Notes: a model not told the origin generated them from the letters alone. Shown: positions 35,045 to 47,276, counted from the stretch's first letter. The stretch is 64,000 nt of DNA from Pyrrhosoma nymphula (GCA_963573305.1 OY754329.1:15281200-15345199); one strand, 5' to 3'. Numbers and translations are program-made.

Positions 35045-35375
35045 TCATAAGTCTTGTCCACATATTAAAGGAAGTTTGTAGCCATCTTCTCTGTTTAGGT
35101 TGTTAGGTCTTTTTTTCTCTATTTCAATGGCTTCCCTGATGATCCGTGGATAGTAACTAATTTCTTTACATAAAACTTTCACCCTTTTGATGTCAATACT
35201 GTGACCTTCTAAAAGTGTGTGCTCAGCCACGGCAGAGTGATACCAATCTTTCTTCCGAATAGCCCGTTCGTGTTCCTTAAGTCTGCATCCTATGGCTCTC
35301 TTTGTCTGGCCAACATATGATTTTCCGCAACTACAGAAAATTTCGTATATGCCTTCGAACATACCAAACTTACCA
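35045..35375 (-). pseudogene. Penelope-like element copy 1, GIY-YIG endonuclease end
   Basis: A 5'-truncated PLE. The 105-codon frame (35045-35362) has the GIY-YIG nuclease core: GIYEIFCSCGKSYVGQTKR, then RLKEHERAI with the conserved Arg and Glu region, SAVAEH, and the Ile/Glu-rich tail EAIEIEKK. In PLEs this domain follows the RT, but no RT precedes it here. It could be a solo GIY-YIG gene, but Cys-containing SCGKSYVG and AEHTLLEGH are PLE-type. Confidence 0.85.
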
Positions 35376-38300
35376 AAAGAGGAGTTAGTTCATTGCGCAT
35401 TCCATGCTACTTTGTCACGGCCTCATTGTCAGCCGACCACCGGACAGTCAAACATGCATTCACTCCTGCATTTTACGGTGAAGAGAGGGAGGAGTATGAA
35501 CCAGGCGACAGAGAGTGGAGGAGAGATAAGCGATCGGAATTCCTTTGCCCGGTTCCTGCTATGTATTTCCGTGTTCACGCCCACGTCACCCGCTTCGGGA
35601 TACTGCGCCGTTCGGATTGACCGCCGGCGATACAACGATACGGTGGAATAGGGGATGCGTTTGGAGCTTGGATGCACGCATTTGACGTGGGGGGTGGGGG
35701 TGGACTAGCGCCCTTGGGCATTTGAGGGCATTGTTAGACCTCTCCATTGGAATGAGTGGGAGGGGTGAGGACGCGGACATCATCACCACGGAGACAGCGA
35801 TTCCACGCGCCCAACACCAAACTAATGGCTTCCAAGTGAACATGCCCTCTGTGGTAGACACTGCGCCCATAGGCATTTCCTCTCAGTGATGCACCACGGG
35901 TGCACTGGTTTCGTTTTGCATCGACGCCGACGGTTGTTTAACTCCACCACGACCTTATTTAATCCTCCGGATCCAACATGATTTCTAAAAAGACTTACAA
36001 TAAAAAGTTTACATCTATATTGCTTAATTTGTCACAACCACACCAGGCAATTACTTCCAATATAGGATCCACTTTGCCATTATCCGTTGTAATCAATCAT
36101 GAAATAACAGTCACCTCCATTTGTATTATAATGAAAATCTACTTGCTAAGTTGGATGCAACTCTTACATTCAATTTGAGTGCATTCTACACCACAAATAT
36201 ACGGCGCTTTAGGCTGTGAGCATATGAGAGTTTGAGGGACTTACAAGGCAACAGCTGTGTGAGAAAAGAAAGAATAAAACCGGGAGGAAATGCGTCAACT
36301 TCCAAAATAGCGATAAAGACCACAGTTTAATCACGACATAGCGAGAATAAATGACGAAAACTTCTGGGACTTTTCCTTTTTATCGGTTGAATACTTGGAA
36401 GAGGCGACCGAAAACTTAGGTCATTTACACCAGTAAGGATAGGTGGGTTGGTTGTTAAAAGAAGGATTATCAGGGGAATTGAGAAAGGGTAGGGGTAAAC
36501 CCGGTGGCGGCACGAGTCCAATATAAACAAAAGAACCAGAGTTAGATGAGACCAGAGATGCAAGAAGTAAAATTGCTGCAGCTAGTTCGTATTCCACATT
36601 GATGAATGAATGAGTGTACGAGAAAGATAAAATAGCGTAAAATATGAATTTTGACGTCGTGATTCCTTGGGCCTGCATCACAACTTTGGCATCGTGTCAT
36701 TCGAGTATAACTGGCCCAGACAACCGTTTCTAAGCAGTGACCGGAACCACACTGACTTTTCTCTACTCGAACACGAGGTGACCGCAGCGAAGGTGGAATC
36801 AGAACGGCCGTCAAAATCACACCAAGAGATACGAAGACCCCAACCAGGCAAGCATAGAGTGGGTGGAGAGAGAGAGAGGACGAGGTCAGTAGACGTACTA
36901 CGGTGCAATAGACGTCAATTTCCCCCTTACCGAGATTCACGAGTGATTCCATTTCTTCATTCAAACCAACGATTCCGGCTCTATCGTCTCGAAAGGGTAG
37001 CTTTTACATATCTGGACGAGGTAAATGCATAAATGCATCTGCAATGAGGTAAACAGTGCGCATAACTGCCACCAGATGGTAGGACAAGCGGTAAGCGGGA
37101 AAAAGTGCACCGTTTAAATCGCGTACCATATTTCCCTTGTTCGTATTCTTTACCGAATCTTGAAATTCAAAGGTTATTAGTTACTTTACTTATCATAAGC
37201 CAATAGTTTCTTTCCTTGAATTTTGTAGAAATAGTAATGAAATAAGTCAAATTATTCATAATGAGAATAATGAAAATAACATGCGAGAAAATGATGAAAA
37301 TGAGGAAATGGTGATTGAAAATGTAACCAATGAGAATTAGAATTGTTAATTAGAATAATTAGATTAGAAATATAACTAACATAAGAGACATAAATGAGTT
37401 TTATATTATTCAGACGCATGTACATACAATACCTATTTTTCAGATAAATACCTATTTTGTGAACAAAAAATAAAATTTACTTGAATGGAATATTCATTTA
37501 AAAAAATTATTGTACCTTATTCTCCTTCTTTATTCAGATTTATTTGGGAATATAAATTGATCAAAGAAGTTTTCACTTCCAGCGTGTGTGGTCCTTAGCA
37601 CACCCAATGTTTTTAATGTGGCCCTTTTCCCTCGGCTCTGATTAAACCATCAAATATTCTCCTCCAGGGTAGTAATGGCAACTTCACGAAAATTCATTCA
37701 TTTGGTACTACTTCCAGTTTCTATCATGCCGGTAAAGTCAAATGAAAAATTACTAGACTCCAGACAAAGGGTAAAGAGTAGAATCAACTGTATTGCCGGG
37801 AGCAAGGAACCGATAAATACTGCCGTTCTTCCTGAGGTTAATTAAGAGAGCCAATTAGCATGCAAATGAGCGGACATTAGCTCTTTATTGTAGCGCTGCG
37901 TGGTGGATGGAGTTGGCGAGACGGCAAAGGGTGCAGTAGATGGTACATGAACGCGATCACTGCATTCCATTCACCCGGGAATGATACAAGGGCCACTGGG
38001 AGACGATGGTGGGTGAGAGTCCATTAATCGGCTTTGGATAACACATTATTCTGGCTACATGCATTTTATTCTGAACTCCCCTCGATATGTTTGCATCCAT
38101 TAACTTAAATAAATCGAATCTAACTGCAGTCCCAGAAGGATGTATTACGACCCACAGGTTAAAGGGGGAAAGAATGGGTAAACGAATTCGAGTGGAGGTA
38201 TTACCGGCCAAGAGTTAAGGAAACATTCACTGCCCCGCAAAGTTATTTATATTTATTTTTCCAATCCCATTCTTCTCCAATCTTTTTAGTAGTTTTATTT

Positions 38301-39028
38301 ATTTTAGTATGATTCTGTATTTTTTAGTTTTTTTTAATAACTTAATTCTTCCTTCAAACTGAAATTTATTTTCTGGTGATTATTCACCCAAATCCATCGC
38401 ACTGGATCTTCCATATTGTTCTTATTTTGCATTTACACTATAATTTTTAAATCTAGTTTGCTGATGATCTCCTAATTAAATACTTAGCCTTTCAACTTCA
38501 TATGCTAAATTTTTGTTTGGTGGTAATTCCTGCAGAGTCACCGGCATTTTACGCGACAAATTCATCTGTAGCCGCTGAAAACCATCATGGTCTGGCTATG
38601 AGATCCTGTGTTTGAGACGTAATGGGACTTTATTTCTTTAAAAAAAATTACAGGAAATATCGCCAACTCCAAAATAATTAACTTCATCCTAAAATAAGAC
38701 ATTTAAAACGGTAGGATGTCATCTCTCGATAATAATTACCAAGATGATGAAAAATATACAAAAAACAGCAAAGATTACGATCAAAGTAGCTTCAATGACA
38801 TCGATAGCTAACCGGACGAGAGGTTTTATTAGAGGATAAGTAATGAAATATTAATGAACGGTTCATTGATGAAAGCAGTGGAGATTGGGATGTGTAGATA
38901 TATGAAGCGTTTGCAAAATTTGTGATCATCTTCCTCATCTATTCCAGATGTGCTTCGCAAAACTGAGGGGTGCCAAACCATAACATTTTAAGCGCCACAT
39001 AGGCTAAAATACGTTTTATTCGTGATTT
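35376..39028. other. No recognised gene
   Basis: 35376-35900 and 36650-37030 are GC-richer and give many overlapping frames of 65-140 codons on both strands, with none resembling a known family. The purine run near 36860 (GAGA repeats) creates some of them. 37040-39028 is AT-rich and without signal. Confidence 0.4.
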
Positions 39029-39127
39029 GTGGTGTTTGTCCCGGCCTTTACTTGCACCTTTAATATAATTTTGAAATGCCGCCTACTAGCGGTAGAAATC
39101 AGCAGTAGTAAGTCACAACGTTTTAAG

Positions 39128-39289
39128 ATGGCAGACGAAGTAGTTGTGTCAACGCCGAGTTCTTCAAAAAAACCTGTTTCAAACAAATTCCAATGGAAAA
39201 AAACTATAAGAAAAGTGAATAGAATCAGTGGATTATCTTATACTAATACAAAAAATATGGTGATACCAGAAAAAAATGAACCAAAACAG
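39128..39289 (+). CDS. Candidate 5' exon of an unidentified gene
   Basis: ATG at 39128 opens a lysine/serine-rich stretch starting MADEVVVSTPSSSKKP and reaching GLSYTNTKNMVIPEKNEPKQ. It then meets a good donor, ACAG|GTATTT, at 39290, and the frame closes 4 codons later. A basic stretch followed by SYxxxxxxxVPxK resembles N-termini of uncharacterised arthropod transposon-associated proteins that continue with a Cys cluster, but no downstream exon was found. An upstream in-frame ATG exists at 39029. Confidence 0.35.
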
Positions 39290-39304
39290 GTATTTATTGA
39301 TTAA

Positions 39305-40114
39305 CAGTATTATGAATATATCTGTATATGGATTGAAAAGTGTTTGTTGTTTGATTTATTTATAGTAAATTCTTATGAGGCTATTTTATAGTATTAAACT
39401 CATGTCTTAATGTTCTTCATTAAAACTATACCTATCAATATTGTTATACATGACGTCGTAGCTCGGTACCATGCTAAAAGTTACATCTAAGTCGAACTTT
39501 AGGTTAGAAAATCAGGATTTCTCCCTTTGCAGATCAAGAGAATGGAAGAGGACGTGGAGGCGGAGAGAGTTGGACGGAGATGTGCGGGGTGATCTCTCCC
39601 ATGGCCCAATGTACTACTACTATGCGGGGTTGGTCCGTTATCTTTTTTCCACACTCGGGATCCTCCATTTTTTCGGATTCCACTCCCCCATACACCCTCC
39701 AATAAAGCTCACAACTCTCGATAATTCAACTCCGAGAGAAACTAAGAAAACTCAAGATCATAAAAAATGAATGCTCAGTATAAGAGAGCCGTAAAGATCG
39801 ATTTTCAAGTTTCTCAGGCACAAGTAGAGTTATATAAGAAGACAAAAGTGAGACATCAACTGCCGTGTGTAGCTTTCCCTTTGATTGGCGTGAAAATTCC
39901 TCTCATTAAACTAACGTCTTATTTTTTTTACTCATTCTCATTGGCATAGGTAGGTTTAGCTTCATAGGGTGCGTCGACAACTATGGTCATTTTGCACCAC
40001 GCACATTCTATTTTATGTCAATAAATATGCTTAAATATTAAGTTAGACAAAAGGCAGAATTAAAACCCCAAACATGAAAATATATTAGATTTTACTTATT
40101 AGGTTATTTTCCTT
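39305..40114. other. No gene seen
   Basis: Frame 39471-39770 (99 codons) has no domain. No repeat was recognised. Confidence 0.45.
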
Positions 40115-40400
40115 TCAAAACGTAATTAAATGGTTTAGGCGATCGGCATCGTTGCCTAGAACTTGTTCTAGGTCGCCACTGATGCCTAGCCTGTTTCGTG
40201 TGTCCCGATATTTGTCACACTCCATCAGCATATGTCGCACACTGAGAGGGCAGTCACAGTCATCACATCACAGGGTGGCCCACTTCCGTCAGGGGTCGTC
40301 GCAGAGAAGAAGTCGTCATCACACGTTTAAGAATCGGGAATTGCCCCCTGACCCACTCGTTCCTCTTTACAGGAGAGGAAATTCCTCCTCGATGTGATGA
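40115..40400 (-). pseudogene. LINE ORF2 C-terminal zinc-knuckle fragment
   Basis: On the minus strand, 40266 back to the stop at 40115 reads CDDCDCPLSVRHMLMEC, then a DKYRDTRNRL block, and ends HLITF. This is the CxxC..PLxVRHxLxxCxKY tail found after RNase H in I/R1/Jockey-type LINEs. Upstream sequence to about 40400 is shifted and broken. It is an isolated fragment. Confidence 0.65.
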
Positions 40401-40599
40401 CTGTGACTGGTATTAATCATATCGTTCTTTCTGAACTGATTTCGCAAGGATATGAAAAACTTGTTGTAATAGTTTTTCTACAAAATATGCGTCCGTTTTT
40501 CTCTCTTGGAAGAATTTTAACGTCTAACTTTATGGAATGTCGCAATAAATGGGGGATAAAATAATTCATACAAAAGGTCTACGTTTGGAGAATGCATTA

Positions 40600-40994
40600 T
40601 CAGAAAGAGTTAATTATCATTTCCTAGATTATTTCAGTTTCTCAGAACGCGAGACGGAGGATGATCTACGCCCATACGGAAGAGACTCACAGCATTTTTT
40701 TAAGATCATCCAAAACATTAGGGTTAGTCGATTATTGATGCTCTCGCCAGTTTTGATGCAGTAGCGCATTTTACCAGCATTCCCTGTGAAGAGGCGATCA
40801 GCATAATCGAAAAAGAGTTCGGTGAAAATACCGCCAAACTAACAGATGTGTATTTGTGTAGCATCTTCTTTCGATAGAGGAACAACGTTTACGAACAGAC
40901 GTCCGGAGCAGCTATGGAATCGCCTATCTCCCCAGTGGTAACGAATATCTACGCTTATGCTTATGCAACACCATTCACAGAATGGCTCTTACTG
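40600..40994 (+). pseudogene. PLE copy 2 reverse transcriptase, first part
   Basis: Across frames the sequence gives FTSIPCEEAISIIEKEFG (about 40770-40825), followed by YEQTSGAAMESPISPVVTNIY (about 40890-40955). The latter is the RT motif around the GxxMGSPxSPxxANxY block. Several stops and shifts are present. Coding similarity stops at the LINE insertion. Confidence 0.7.
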
Positions 40995-41565
40995 CCTTGT
41001 ATGTATTTTATTTAATAATGTATGTCAAAAAAAAATCTGAACACATTTGATCTAAACTGTGAAATACATCAAATAAACACCCGCCAAAAGCATGATATTC
41101 ATATTGAACCGAGGTCATCTAAACTCACAAGTGAAGGACCATATCACAAAGGGGCCATACTTTTTATCCTTCTACCATCAGATATTAAAATAATTATATA
41201 TATCAACTCATTCAAATACAAATTAAAAACATTTTTTTTGCAAAATTCAATTTATTCGTTAGATGAGTTCTCCGACTAATGTAAAAAAATATGTTAACAA
41301 AAAGAATTCTATACCTTGCAAGCTATAACATGTATATATAAAATCACTGTCAACTGCCATTTATGTCTATTATGTTCTTATTTCATGTATGGTTCATCCT
41401 ATCTATATTGACGATTTCTATGTTATTTGTGTAGCCTTGTAAGCCTTGAAAGCTAAAATATGTATCACTGTCAGCTGTCATTTATGTGTTTTATGTTTTG
41501 AATTCATGTGCTTGACGATTTCTATGTTACTTTGTAGCCTAACAGAAATAAAATTATTATTATTA
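40995..41565 (+). mobile_element. 5'-truncated LINE tail inserted in PLE copy 2
   Basis: Ends in AATAAAATTATTATTATTAT, an (ATT)n tail. Frame 41022-41279 ends KGAILFILLPSDIKII, FKYKLKTFFLQNSIYSLDEF, a LINE ORF2 C-terminus different from the other LINEs in the window. The 3' UTR of about 280 bp contains two related TTTATGTxTTTTATGTT segments. Confidence 0.7.
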
Positions 41566-42050
41566 TCTTCATGACAATCTTCGAGATATCAGCGCTTCAA
41601 CACGCAATTAATAAGCCTAAGATTTGGATAAAAATGAGATATGTTGACGATACTTTTACTATATGAACACATAGCCAAAAGAAGATAGATGAATTATATT
41701 ATTACTTTCATACTATAAACAAAAATATTTTTTCACAATTGAAGATGAAACAGATGAAATAATTCCATTTTTGGACGCATTGGTGCAAAGGAGATATGAT
41801 GGAACCCTGGGACATGCGGTGTCCTGGAAACCCTCTTCCACCAACCGGTACCTCAATGCCAACTTTCCGGCCAAAAGACAGAAAGTGGAAGCTTACGGCA
41901 GAACGGATGACAAGAGGGTCATCTCCAAAACATTTTATGAAGTTATGACAAAGGATACGGACGGCTCAGAAGAAGAAATTCAGACAGCCTTACAGCCAAG
42001 AAAGCCTTTCTTCCTTACATCCGGGGAAAAACGGATAGAATAGGAACATC
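41566..42050 (+). pseudogene. PLE copy 2 reverse transcriptase, catalytic part
   Basis: IWIKMRYVDDTFTIW (about 41617-41665) holds the YVDD catalytic motif. It is followed by IIPFLDALVQRRYDGTLGHAV and SSTNRYLNANF, which are typical PLE blocks, and then by open frame 41771-42043. One stop after TFTI and a one-base shift near 42043 are present. Confidence 0.85.
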
Positions 42051-42058
42051 CTCGGAAG

Positions 42059-42376
42059 CATGAATATACATATGGATCCTAAACTTTCCCCCCAGTGGGT
42101 GTTGCCAAACATTCCGCATGCACCGAAAAATTAGGACCAAACAGATTGTAGCGCCACCACTCTAGAGAAGATGGTTCTAATAAGGAATGGCCGTGATTCA
42201 AATGGAGATACTGGAAATAAAGGGAATGGAATTGGCCTCCCTATTAAACCGGACCTTTTTGACACACAGAAGCGGAACCATGCCGATTGCTGCGCGACCT
42301 ATCTTTTGCGGAAAGATAGGCAGCACTGCTGCCCGTACAGAGGTGCCGAAGATTTAGATCCATATGTATATTCATG
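42059..42376. mobile_element. 318-bp MITE with exact 8-bp target duplication
   Basis: Flanked by CTCGGAAG at 42051-42058 and 42377-42384. The 20-bp terminal inverted repeats are exact (CATGAATATACATATGGATC and its reverse complement). Removing the element rejoins PLE coding sequence (NILGRHEIKP), confirming the insertion. An 8-bp duplication suggests hAT or a P-like superfamily; the interior is non-coding. Confidence 0.85.
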
Positions 42377-42730
42377 CTCGGAAGGCATGAAATCAAACCT
42401 GTGCTCAAGCCACATTTAAAAATTAGAAATTGCCTAAGGAGTGTGAAAGACACAACACCATTTCAAGTGGAAGGAGTTTATGAGATAACATGTGAAATCT
42501 GCGGTGAGAAATACATCGGCGAGAATGGACGCTCCGTCAAAACCCGCTTAGAAGAACACCCGCGGGCTATTCAACTTGGACAACCCTTAAAATCAGCGGT
42601 AGCGGAATACGCAACCTCGGGACCCACGATTGACGTCAAACACACGAATATAAATGCGAAGGTGAAAAACTGACGTCAAACACACGAATATAAATGCGAA
42701 GGTGAAAAACTTCAAGCCCCGGCTGATCTG
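42377..42730 (+). pseudogene. PLE copy 2 GIY-YIG domain
   Basis: HEIKPVLKPHLKIRNCL leads into GVYEITCEICGEKYIGENGR, the GIY-YIG core, with the usual KTRLEEH and SAVAEYA following. The frame closes early because a 40-bp duplication (not a multiple of 3) shifts it at 42671. Confidence 0.85.
42631..42710 (+). repeat. Exact 40-bp tandem duplication
   Basis: Units 42631-42670 and 42671-42710 are identical, beginning TGACGTCAAACACACG. The duplication breaks the GIY-YIG frame. Absence of any difference means it is recent relative to the rest of this decayed PLE. Confidence 0.95.
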
Positions 42731-42922
42731 CGAAGCGTTGGAGATAAGAAAGTGTAAATAAAACTACGATAGAGACTGTGGACACAGAGTCAGCCGCACG
42801 TGCGACCCTGCTTTGAATTTATATAAACATTCAATTACTACTCCTTCCACCACTTCGCTTCCCATCCTCATATGCTCTCTCCATGAACCATTTATATAAA
42901 ACGACTCAACCGATTCCCTTAA

Positions 42923-43703
42923 CCCTCCAATACTCGCGTATGGGTCGAATAGACCCAAGCGAATTTTAAATACTAATAATTTAGTAATTTTTTCTCGTTG
43001 AATCTTTTACTTTCCTGTAGCTGATTTTAGCGTTTTTGTTTCTGCACTATGCAATTTTCCGAGCTTTTAGGCAATAATATTTTGCAAAATTGTACGCCAT
43101 CATACCCGTCAGGGTCTTTTAGACCCATCGCAAGTACTCGTGTTACACTTTTTCGAACTTCTATTATCCATTTTTTCTCATTTTTGCAGTAATTATTGCT
43201 GTTAAATATTTGTATGAATAGCAGTGTTCATGGTTTTTTATAAAAATAAAGTTATTTGTTTATAACATTTATTTTATGATATAATTTTTACTTCAGTCCA
43301 TATTTGATGCATTATTTCTCTACGATATTTCTCGATGAAAGGCATTTTGTTGTTATAAAATTAATGCAATAAATCTTTTTTTTCAATGTTTTTCATTGAC
43401 AAAACAAAGCACATTTCCCAAAGTCATCGAAAATGAGGAAAAATGTTTCATATAAATTTTCTAGAGCGCAAAAATAAATGTAAGGTAATGTCACCGTTTT
43501 TTTGATAAAATAATTACTACATCATACTCTTAACAAAAACTATTATCCCAAAAAATTAAAACCAGTGAATCATCATCATCACCCTAAAAATTAAAACCAG
43601 TGAAACCATCGTGAATGACTAAAACAATCATCATCGTCCTGGACGGGTCCAATATACCCAGCGCGAGTACTCTGGTTATAAAGTTGGCGCGAGTACTGCA
43701 GGG
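42923..43703. mobile_element. TTAA-flanked piggyBac-type MITE (781 bp)
   Basis: TTAA at 42919-42922 and 43704-43707. The inverted ends read CCCTCCAATACTCGCG and CCCTGCAGTACTCGCG. Just inside are palindromes GGGTCGAATAGACCC (left) and GGGTCCAATATACCC (right), and an internal GGGTCTTTTAGACCC occurs near 43110-43125. CCCT ends plus TTAA are piggyBac-type. No transposase is present. Confidence 0.88.
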
Positions 43704-44057
43704 TTAAATAAAGTGACCAGCAATGGCCACGAAACGTCGGTTAACAGCACACCTGAATAAGTACCTACCGTACACCCGAACGACAAACATACAGCTATTA
43801 TGACCCGCGAGAGCTTCAACCAAGAACTACGGAGATATTTTTCGAAATAAAACCCAAGACGAAAGGAAATTTCTGTGAAAAGATTTAAATGGAGAATACG
43901 GAAGAAGGGAATTCAGGAACAATATTAAATTAAAATTAAGCAAAAATAAATTGCATAAGCTTTCATAACATACAAGCATAAAAAACCAAAAGCTCAATAC
44001 AAAGATGCGCGACACAGATGCAGTACTCTGAGAGAAGGAGAACGGGCGAATCATATA
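43704..44057. other. PLE 3' tail remnant and spacer
   Basis: 43720-43790 carries ACGAAACGTCGG and adjoining PLE-like 3' sequence in the expected order once the TTAA MITE is removed. The rest is unassigned. Confidence 0.45.
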
Positions 44058-44498
44058 CGAGGGCTGTCCAGAAAGTAACAGACGTTTTGAAATAAAAAAT
44101 AAACAGTGTTAAAATAACAATTTTTATTATATAAATTTTGAAGGTAAACTCTTAGGCTATTTTTTAGGCTTTTTTTAATTTTTTGTATATTTTTTTACTG
44201 CCTCACTCGGCTTTGACTCATTATTTCTTGGCCGTACACATCACAAATCTGGCGATAAATTTCAATTGGTTTGTGATTTTTCGCAAACAAAACCTTATCA
44301 CAGCTCGCACTTCACAACTGGTGGGATTTTCAATTTCAGCGCTCATTTTAACACTCCACTGTATACAAAGTACTATAAGCACGATGCGCAAGCTACCACG
44401 GCTGGTTGCTTACTGAGTGCAGGAACACTCTGATGCCAAGATGGCTGTGCTAGTCCCACCATCGTGGCAAACGTCTTTTAATTTCTGGACAGCCCTCG
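44058..44498 (-). mobile_element. Mariner deletion derivative
   Basis: 441 bp between TA dinucleotides, with terminal repeats beginning CGAGGGCTGTCCAGAAA. On the minus strand an ATG at 44346 starts MSAEIENPTSCEVRAVIRF. After a one-base shift comes LFAKNHKPIEIYRQICDVYG, the helix-turn-helix start of a mariner transposase, to about 44197. The catalytic domain is deleted and the other terminus follows directly. Confidence 0.9.
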
Positions 44499-44500
44499 TA

Positions 44501-45035
44501 TTTCTCCTTCTAATCCACATGAACACTAAATACATGAATACTAAGAGTTTCATGTATGGTTGTAAGTACCATTGGATAAGCTCATTAAGTTGGACGTTCA
44601 AGTAAAGAGCATGAAAAATATCGGAATAGGATTGCGACTCCAGAGAGAAAATTAAAACAGAATTTTTTCACATTTCCCCACGCTGCGAGCATGAAGACCG
44701 CACGTGTAACGGGCGGTTCGCCAGAGGGAAAACATCACGTGTGGGTGAAGCTATATAAGGTTCTCTTCTTCTTCACTCTGCTGCGTACAAATCGGGAAAG
44801 AGGTTTCTTGGTCTTTTGTGGAAAACCACGTGGAGGGAGCAGGGGTTCTACGAAGGTGGGGAAAGAGAGGAATAAAGGGTCCGAAAGGATGTGTGAAGTG
44901 GAAGGAATATGGAAATAAGCTGAAGGGCGAGGTTGGAGAGTGTTTTTGGGGGGGGGGGGGGCGGCGAGGGATATGCCATTGGGCAAGAGCATGCATGGGT
45001 TTTCTCGCTGCGAATAAGTTATCGTCTCGGACGAC
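44501..45035. other. No gene; purine-rich with a G12 run
   Basis: 44930-44962 has a long G run. Overlapping frames on both strands (44691-45061) follow from the skewed composition and show no domain. Confidence 0.45.
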
Positions 45036-45892
45036 TTAAGGTGGTTCCACCGTATAATCACTTATATGTCATTTTATTCATTTTCTGTCTACTTATAGAA
45101 AAACGTGTCCTCTATCTTATGTGAGCAACAAAATATTACCTTTTCACGCTAATTTATTCTCTAATTGAACTTGAAATTACATGGTATTTAATGGGAGAAT
45201 GAGGGAAACACGGGGAAAAATAGCATTTTTCCATAAAATATAAATGCCATTTTCGCGGAAAACTGTTTATAAGAAGGAAATTATTATAGAGAAATTGAAT
45301 AAAAATAAAATATAGGTATCTTAGCACCTTATTTTTATAGTTATTGGGGAATTAATGCCATAATTGAAGTCAAAATGCGGTAATCTTCTTCTTATAAATA
45401 AAAATGGATTGCGCATTTTGTTGGTAAGCGGTTAGCTTGGATAATGGCTGGACCGATTTCGCTGAAATCTTCACAATTTATTCATTCCCGTTCCGGGACG
45501 TTAAACGGGTTATAATATACCTATAGTGTAGGAATAATACATTAATACAATAATGAATTTTAAATTACATTTACAATTTTTCCCATAAGATAACACGGAG
45601 TTTTACATTTTTCACGGTGCAGTGCTTTCATATTTCGTTCATTAAAATACTTGAATTTGTACCGATCGCTTTTATTTTTCCTTCATGGAAATGTAGAAAC
45701 TCTGAACTATCTTATTCATTCGATGTTTTTATGATAAATCATCCAGTTAACGACTAATTACGCAATTTATACGATTTTTGTAGCTCTTTAAATGGGTCTT
45801 TCATTGTTGTCTCCGATCCATTTCTGATGTAAACAAACACCGCATTTCGTGCTAGAGGGCTATAAATAATGATTCTTTTATTATTGTTGTAG

Positions 45893-47276
45893 CAACCAAG
45901 AATTTGGAGATTTCAAAAAGTGCACGGAAAGTGCATGAAAGTTGTGGATGATGGAACTGGCGGAGTTTTCTTCTTGGACGCTCCCGGTGGAACTGGAAAA
46001 ACATTTTGATCACATTGATTTTGGCAACGATTCGATCGCAGAATGAAATTGCACTTGCACTTGCTTCATCAGGAATTGCTGCTACGTTGTTGGAAGGCGG
46101 TCGAACAGCTCATTCAGCACTCAAGTTACCATTGAATATACATATCAATGAAACTCCAACGTGCAACCTTTCAAAGAACTGTGCAATGGCCAAAGCTTTG
46201 CAGCAATGCAAAATGATCGTTTGGGATGAATGTAAGATGGCACATAAAAAATCTTTAGAGGCATTAGACCGAACGATTCAAGATCTAAGAAACAACCGAA
46301 ATCTGTTCGGTGGTGCGATGATTCTGTTGTCAGGTGACTTTCGCCAAACATTGCCAGTGATTCCACGGTCAACGCCAGCCGATGAACTAAATGGATGTTT
46401 GAAGTCGTCCGTTTTGTGGAAACACGTCAAAACTCTCAAATTAGGCACAAACATGCGTGTCGAGTTGCAGAAAGACGAATCTGGAGAGGTATTTGCTGAA
46501 CAATTGCTGGACATTGGAAATGGAAAAATACCCATTGACACTCCCACTGGCTGCATTACGTTCCCCGTCGATTTTGCCAGTTCACCGAATCAAAGACCGA
46601 ACTCATCTGAAAAGTATTTCCAAGCATTGCTCAAAATTACAAAAATCATGTTTGGTTGAGCGAACGTGCTATATTGGCTGCGAAAAACATTGGTGTAGAC
46701 GAATTGAATTTCAAGATTCAAAGCGAAATTCCTGGCGAATTGATGACGTACAAATCGGTGGATTCCGTTGCTACCCAAGATGATGTCGTCAACTGTCCAA
46801 CCGAATTTTTAAACTCATTGGAATTGCCCGGATTGCCACCTCACAATCTCCAATTAAAAGTCGGATCGGTAATCATAATGTTGCGGAATATCAACCAACC
46901 ACGTCTTTGTAATGGCACCCGGCTTGCGGGGAAAAAACTGTCTAACAACGTCATCGAAGCAACAATTCTTAAAGGAAAGTACAAAGGAGAAGACGTTTTG
47001 ATACCACGCATCCCAATGATTCCAACCGACATGCCATTCGACTTCAAACGCTTGCAGTTTCCAGTGCGGCTTGTATTCGCAATGACAATAAACAAATCGC
47101 AAGGGCAGTCATTGAGTGTTTGCGGCATTAACGTTGAAAATCCATGCTTCTCGCATGGTCAATTGTATGTCGCCTGTTCCCGTGTCGGAAAATCATCAGC
47201 TTTGTTTGTTTACGCGCCAAACAACAAAAAAAAAATGTCGTGTATCATACAGCGTTGCATTAACAAAAAATATTGA
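45893..47276 (+). pseudogene. Helitron PIF1-type helicase, frameshifted
   Basis: The SF1B helicase half of a Rep/Helicase protein that would unwind DNA during rolling-circle transposition. Part 1 (45893-46009) carries Walker A DAPGGTGKT, then a one-base loss stops the frame. Part 2 (46006-46659) has SSGIAATLLEGGRTAHSALKL, Walker B IVWDECKMAHK and LSGDFRQTLPV. A second shift near 46625 leads to part 3 (46656-47276) with LSERAILAAKN, LRNINQPRLCNGTRL, MTINKSQGQSL and LYVACSR (motifs V/VI). There are no other disruptions, so decay is modest. Confidence 0.92.

Larger units (their letters stand above)
40549..43800 (+). mobile_element. Penelope-like element copy 2, nested with four later changes
   Basis: A plus-strand PLE with RT in two blocks (about 40600-40994 and 41566-42050), a GIY-YIG domain (42377 on) and a 3' tail with ACGAAACGTCGG at 43734. 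It is interrupted by a LINE tail (40995-41565), a MITE with 8-bp duplication (42059-42376), a 40-bp tandem duplication (42631-42710) and a TTAA MITE (42923-43703). It is dead, but the order of events can be read. Confidence 0.85.

Noticed and set aside
35045..35362. Bacterial UvrC-like or homing GIY-YIG nuclease
   Set aside because: The surrounding motifs and the hammerhead-like 3' sequence match Penelope-like elements, and a second copy joined to a PLE RT is in the window.
38560..38640. tRNA-like SINE head
   Set aside because: TTTGAGAC and TAGCCGCTG only loosely fit the pol III boxes; spacing and pairing are poor.
40152..40397. Plus-strand 81-codon frame
   Set aside because: It is antisense to a recognisable LINE CCHC tail on the minus strand.
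44691..45061. Overlapping frames near the G run
   Set aside because: Four mutually exclusive frames on both strands in purine-skewed DNA, with no family resemblance.
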